Source: Alistipes provencensis
Lineage (GTDB): Bacteria; Bacteroidota; Bacteroidia; Bacteroidales; Rikenellaceae
Direction of reading: 5' to 3'
NCBI RefSeq assembly: GCF_900083545.1
Contig: NZ_LT559262.1
Location: 1,650,397-1,714,396 of the forward strand
Length of the DNA stretch: 64,000 bases
Part shown: piece after piece, positions 61,364 through 64,000 of the stretch
How the letters are laid out: every line of letters starts with the position of its first letter
Numbering within the stretch: position 1 is the first letter of the stretch
Notes under the pieces: generated by a model
What the model saw: only the letters and a program-made list of their open reading frames with translations
Told to the model about the DNA's origin: nothing
The model's database searches: none
Position numbers and translations under genes: made by a program

Positions 61364-64000
61364 CTATTTTTCGAGTATGAGGGTTTCCCATTCCCTGACG
61401 GAGCCGTCCTTCTTCCGGGCCGAAGTCCGGATTTCCAGACGTGCGGCGTCGGTCGGGAAGGTGAATTCATAGGGATACGTCGTCGAAGAGAGGCGTTTGC
61501 CGTTGACCTCAGCCGTTGCCGATGCGTATTCCGTGTCGCTGATGTTGAAATAGATGTAGGCGTGGCAGTCGTCTTTTCCCGTGTTGAGCACCATGCAGCG
61601 CACACGGTCGTCGCCGCTGGCCGCATAATCCTTGCTCCATGCCTCGGGAACCGCCAGAAGACGCTGTTGGACGGCAACTTTCGGCCGGACGCCTTCGATC
61701 TTCACGGCGGTCAGCGAGTTGGGTTTGACGGTGACTTCGAATTCACCTCCGTGCGCGTCTTTGCACGAGCCTTCGGGACTCAGCAGGCGGACTTTGCAGG
61801 TTGTGTTCCGGCCGATGCCCAACCGTTCGGTGTCGAGTCGGACCGTGGAGACGACCTCGCGGTCGCATTGGTTCGAGAAGGCGAGGTAGAGCGCATCCCC
61901 GCCGCGGGCGGCCACATAGTTGAGTTCGATGTCGGAACTTTCAGCCAGTCCGTCAGGCATCCACAACCATGCCTGCTCGCCGTAGAACTCGCCCGGGCGA
62001 TGTCCGTAGAATTTGCTTTGCAGGTAGGCGTAGGCTTCGATGAACTCGTCGGGAAACCGGATTGCGCCCCGGCTGCGGTATAGTGCGTCGGTAATGAGGT
62101 AGTCGTAGAGCAGCGATACCTGCGGCATGATGTGGTTGTAATGGAACGAGTTGACCCCTAATTCCTTGTGTCCGCGCAACGGATAATCCTCCTTTTCGTA
62201 GATCGTCGTGCGGGCCGTGTTGATGTGGTAGCCCGGGAAGTTGCGGTAGCGTCCGACGATGGCGTTCTTGGCGATCAGGGCTAGGAAATCGTCACCCGTG
62301 TAGTGGGCCAGTCGTACGAACCAAGCGGCGTAATTGGCCATGAAGATAGCGCGGTGTCCCGTGCAGGTCCCCGACGATTCGGGGGTGAGTCCGATTTCGG
62401 AGAGTCGCCACGCGGGGGTCTCTTCCCGCGGGGCATCCATGCGGGCGTGTCCTTTCTGTTTGAGATAGGCGTAGTTCGGGGCTTTGCCGTCGGGGTTCAC
62501 GACGATGTCTGTGTCGGGAACCTGCGGGCAGTACCAGATATACTGGGTGTAGAGCCGTGCGCCGCGGTGAGATGCTTCGAGGTAACGCTTTTCGCCCGTC
62601 GTTTCATAAAGTTCCAGCAGGTCGATCCACTTGGGGGCGAAACCCGTCCAGAAGAAGAAGCCTCCGGCCGCAGGGTCCGAGAAATCGGACGCCGGGGTGT
62701 CGATGCGGGCTGCGATATAGGCATCGGCGCCGCGCATGGCTTCGTTCAGGTAGGCTGTGTCGAGCGTGGCCCGGTAGAGGTGCAGGGCGTTTTTCCAGGT
62801 GCGGCCCTCCTCCCGGACATCGAGGTTGCGCACGCGGCTTTTGCCGTATTCCTGTCCGGCGAGGCGCACGAGGAACGGGTCTTTGCGCTGGAGGATGTTG
62901 TAAAGTGTCGTCAGTTCCGAAATGGGGGCGCAGGGGCCGTCGAGCTTGCGCGACGGGTACTGGATGCGCTGCGTCGAGTCGGCCGAAAAGAGGAATTTCT
63001 CGCGTGAGAGCATGTATTCCAGAATGGGGTAGGCGCGTTTTTCGTAAACGGCTTCGTTGTCGTTCAACAGGGCGATTTCCAGCGGGTTGAGCGCCGAGAC
63101 ATTCTTCACGGCGCCCGGCACGTCGGTCGAGTAGGCGCATCCCTTCTGCTCGTCGATGAACCAACTGTAGCGGCTCATCGTGTAGCCGATGATGTTGGAG
63201 ATGGTGCTGTTGAGCGTCGAAATGTCGTTGCGTCGCAGGTCGCGGAAGGCGTAGATGCGTTCGGCGGTGCGCTGTACGGCATCGGTCGTGTTGCCTTTGC
63301 AGGCGAACAGCAGTGCGTTGAAGCGGTAGATGTCCCCCGCTGTCATTTTCGACTCCGCGCCGCCCGGAACGGGGGCGAAAAGCATCGGTGCGGCCTTGCC
63401 GTCGGCCGTGCGGAGCGCGATGCAGAAGCGGCTGTTCTCGGCGGTGGGCAGCGGGTTGAAGGGAAATTCCGTGGGATGGGCCACGATGCCGCGGCTTACG
63501 CCGTCGGTGGTGACGAACGCCGACGGCACCGGGCAGCGGAACGCCAGCGTGGCATAGCTGCGGTCGGGGAAGCGGCGCTCCTGCCAGATCATCGGCTGCC
63601 ACAGCTCCGCGACGCGTGCCGTATCGGTCGCCTCGTAGCCGGTGAACCCCACCGAATAGTAGCCGCCGGCCTTGGGCCGCAGCGTGCAGGAGAGCATCGG
63701 GCAGCCCGACACGGAGTCGACGCCCAGTTCGGCTTCGAGTGCGAAAAGCTCGTGCTCGGGGTAGGTGAAGCGGATTTTCCCGTCGTCGGCAACAGCCCCG
63801 GAGGGGTGCATTTCGATATTCTCGCCGATGTTGAAGAGCGAGAAGGTGCGGGATTCGACGGCTCCTTCGAGGATACTCGTGTCGAATCCGTCGCCGACTT
63901 GGTCGTCGGTGCGCTCGACACGCCGGGCGTCGCCGCTCTCCGAACGCCATGTTGCGGCATTGTACAGCACGTTCTCGATCCCTGCCGGACGCATTTTCAG
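61364..64000 (-). CDS. Paralogue of the 54098-56938 protein, 5' end outside window
   Basis: At least 878 residues; the frame is open to the right edge, and by comparison with the paralogue about 60 residues, including the signal peptide, are missing. It shares the beta-rich start (GGYYSVGFTGYEATDTARVAELWQPMIWQERRFP, about positions 90-125 of the visible part), the KNVSALNPLEIALLNDNEAVYEKRAYP block, the helical barrel with FHYNH and GYHINTARTT, and the beta-rich end. It is the first visible gene of the operon and lies 6 bp upstream of the esterase gene. As with its paralogue, no numbered family can be given, but a glycosidase or lyase with an alpha/alpha barrel is likely. Confidence 0.78.
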   Translation of the reverse strand: MKMRPAGIENVLYNAATWRSESGDARRVERTDDQVGDGFDTSILEGAVESRTFSLFNIGENIEMHPSGAVADDGKIRFTYPEHELFALEAELGVDSVSGCPMLSCTLRPKAGGYYSVGFTGYEATDTARVAELWQPMIWQERRFPDRSYATLAFRCPVPSAFVTTDGVSRGIVAHPTEFPFNPLPTAENSRFCIALRTADGKAAPMLFAPVPGGAESKMTAGDIYRFNALLFACKGNTTDAVQRTAERIYAFRDLRRNDISTLNSTISNIIGYTMSRYSWFIDEQKGCAYSTDVPGAVKNVSALNPLEIALLNDNEAVYEKRAYPILEYMLSREKFLFSADSTQRIQYPSRKLDGPCAPISELTTLYNILQRKDPFLVRLAGQEYGKSRVRNLDVREEGRTWKNALHLYRATLDTAYLNEAMRGADAYIAARIDTPASDFSDPAAGGFFFWTGFAPKWIDLLELYETTGEKRYLEASHRGARLYTQYIWYCPQVPDTDIVVNPDGKAPNYAYLKQKGHARMDAPREETPAWRLSEIGLTPESSGTCTGHRAIFMANYAAWFVRLAHYTGDDFLALIAKNAIVGRYRNFPGYHINTARTTIYEKEDYPLRGHKELGVNSFHYNHIMPQVSLLYDYLITDALYRSRGAIRFPDEFIEAYAYLQSKFYGHRPGEFYGEQAWLWMPDGLAESSDIELNYVAARGGDALYLAFSNQCDREVVSTVRLDTERLGIGRNTTCKVRLLSPEGSCKDAHGGEFEVTVKPNSLTAVKIEGVRPKVAVQQRLLAVPEAWSKDYAASGDDRVRCMVLNTGKDDCHAYIYFNISDTEYASATAEVNGKRLSSTTYPYEFTFPTDAARLEIRTSARKKDGSVREWETLILEK

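Overview
The window is a chromosomal segment of a GC-rich Bacteroidales, most like Rikenellaceae/Alistipes. This is inferred from SusC/SusD-type genes, a hybrid two-component regulator, the lack of Shine-Dalgarno sites, and repeated Bacteroidetes promoters (TTTG or TTG, about 19-22 bp, then TAnnTTTG). The species cannot be fixed from the sequence alone.

Region 1 (1-21.5 kb) is a polysaccharide-utilization locus. A hybrid two-component regulator (12460-16509) sits between a leftward arm (a GH2 enzyme, SusC, SusD, a lipoprotein with a formylglycine-enzyme fold, a GH2 enzyme, a partial lipoprotein) and a rightward arm of two GH2-type proteins. One of the rightward proteins is a paralogue of the leftward GH2 but has lost its catalytic motifs. 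Four direct GGATrTTT repeats lie in the regulator's promoter region.

Region 2 (21.5-27.5 kb) has a nucleoside hydrolase-FmdE fusion gene broken by a perfect 44-bp tandem duplication, a TonB-dependent receptor, and a divergent transporter that joins a FUSC-like half to an MFS half.

Region 3 (27.5-37.4 kb) is a leftward urease operon, ureA-B-C-E-F-G-D, followed by a urea channel and an ECF metal importer (CbiM-PDGLE, CbiQ, CbiO) that very probably supplies nickel. Stable hairpins follow ureC, ureF and the urea channel. A fluoride channel gene (crcB) diverges from the operon.

Region 4 (37.4-38.5 kb) is a decayed mobile-element scar beside tRNA-Leu(UAG): a 31-residue integrase start and an AraC-type HTH remnant. 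Region 5 (38.6-42.9 kb) has an FAD oxidoreductase, two GT2 glycosyltransferases and a Stealth-type sugar-phosphate transferase.

Region 6 (42.9-45.7 kb) is mostly non-coding or small. Two transcription units share an almost identical 56-bp promoter-plus-leader, each ends in a terminator, and both look like small RNA genes. A DUF3298-like lipoprotein, tRNA-Glu(CUC) and a small lipoprotein follow. Region 7 (45.7-50.6 kb) has hpf, xerC, a flavin reductase-like gene, a lipoprotein with a C10 tract and a purple-acid-phosphatase-like enzyme.

Region 8 (50.6-64 kb) is a second leftward carbohydrate operon running off the right edge: a partial alpha/alpha-barrel-like protein, a sialate O-acetylesterase-like enzyme, a FAS1-like protein, GH2, a paralogous alpha/alpha-like protein, GH16 and GH97. 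With GH16 (endo-acting), GH2 (beta-linkages) and GH97 (alpha-linkages) it looks suited to a galactose-containing glycan, but the substrate is not shown by the sequence.

The observations most worth following up are the twin small-RNA genes, the 44-bp duplication, the two unassigned alpha/alpha-type paralogues, the catalytically degenerate GH2 paralogue, the formylglycine-enzyme-fold lipoprotein in the slot where surface glycan-binding proteins usually lie, and poly-C tracts inside two coding regions.
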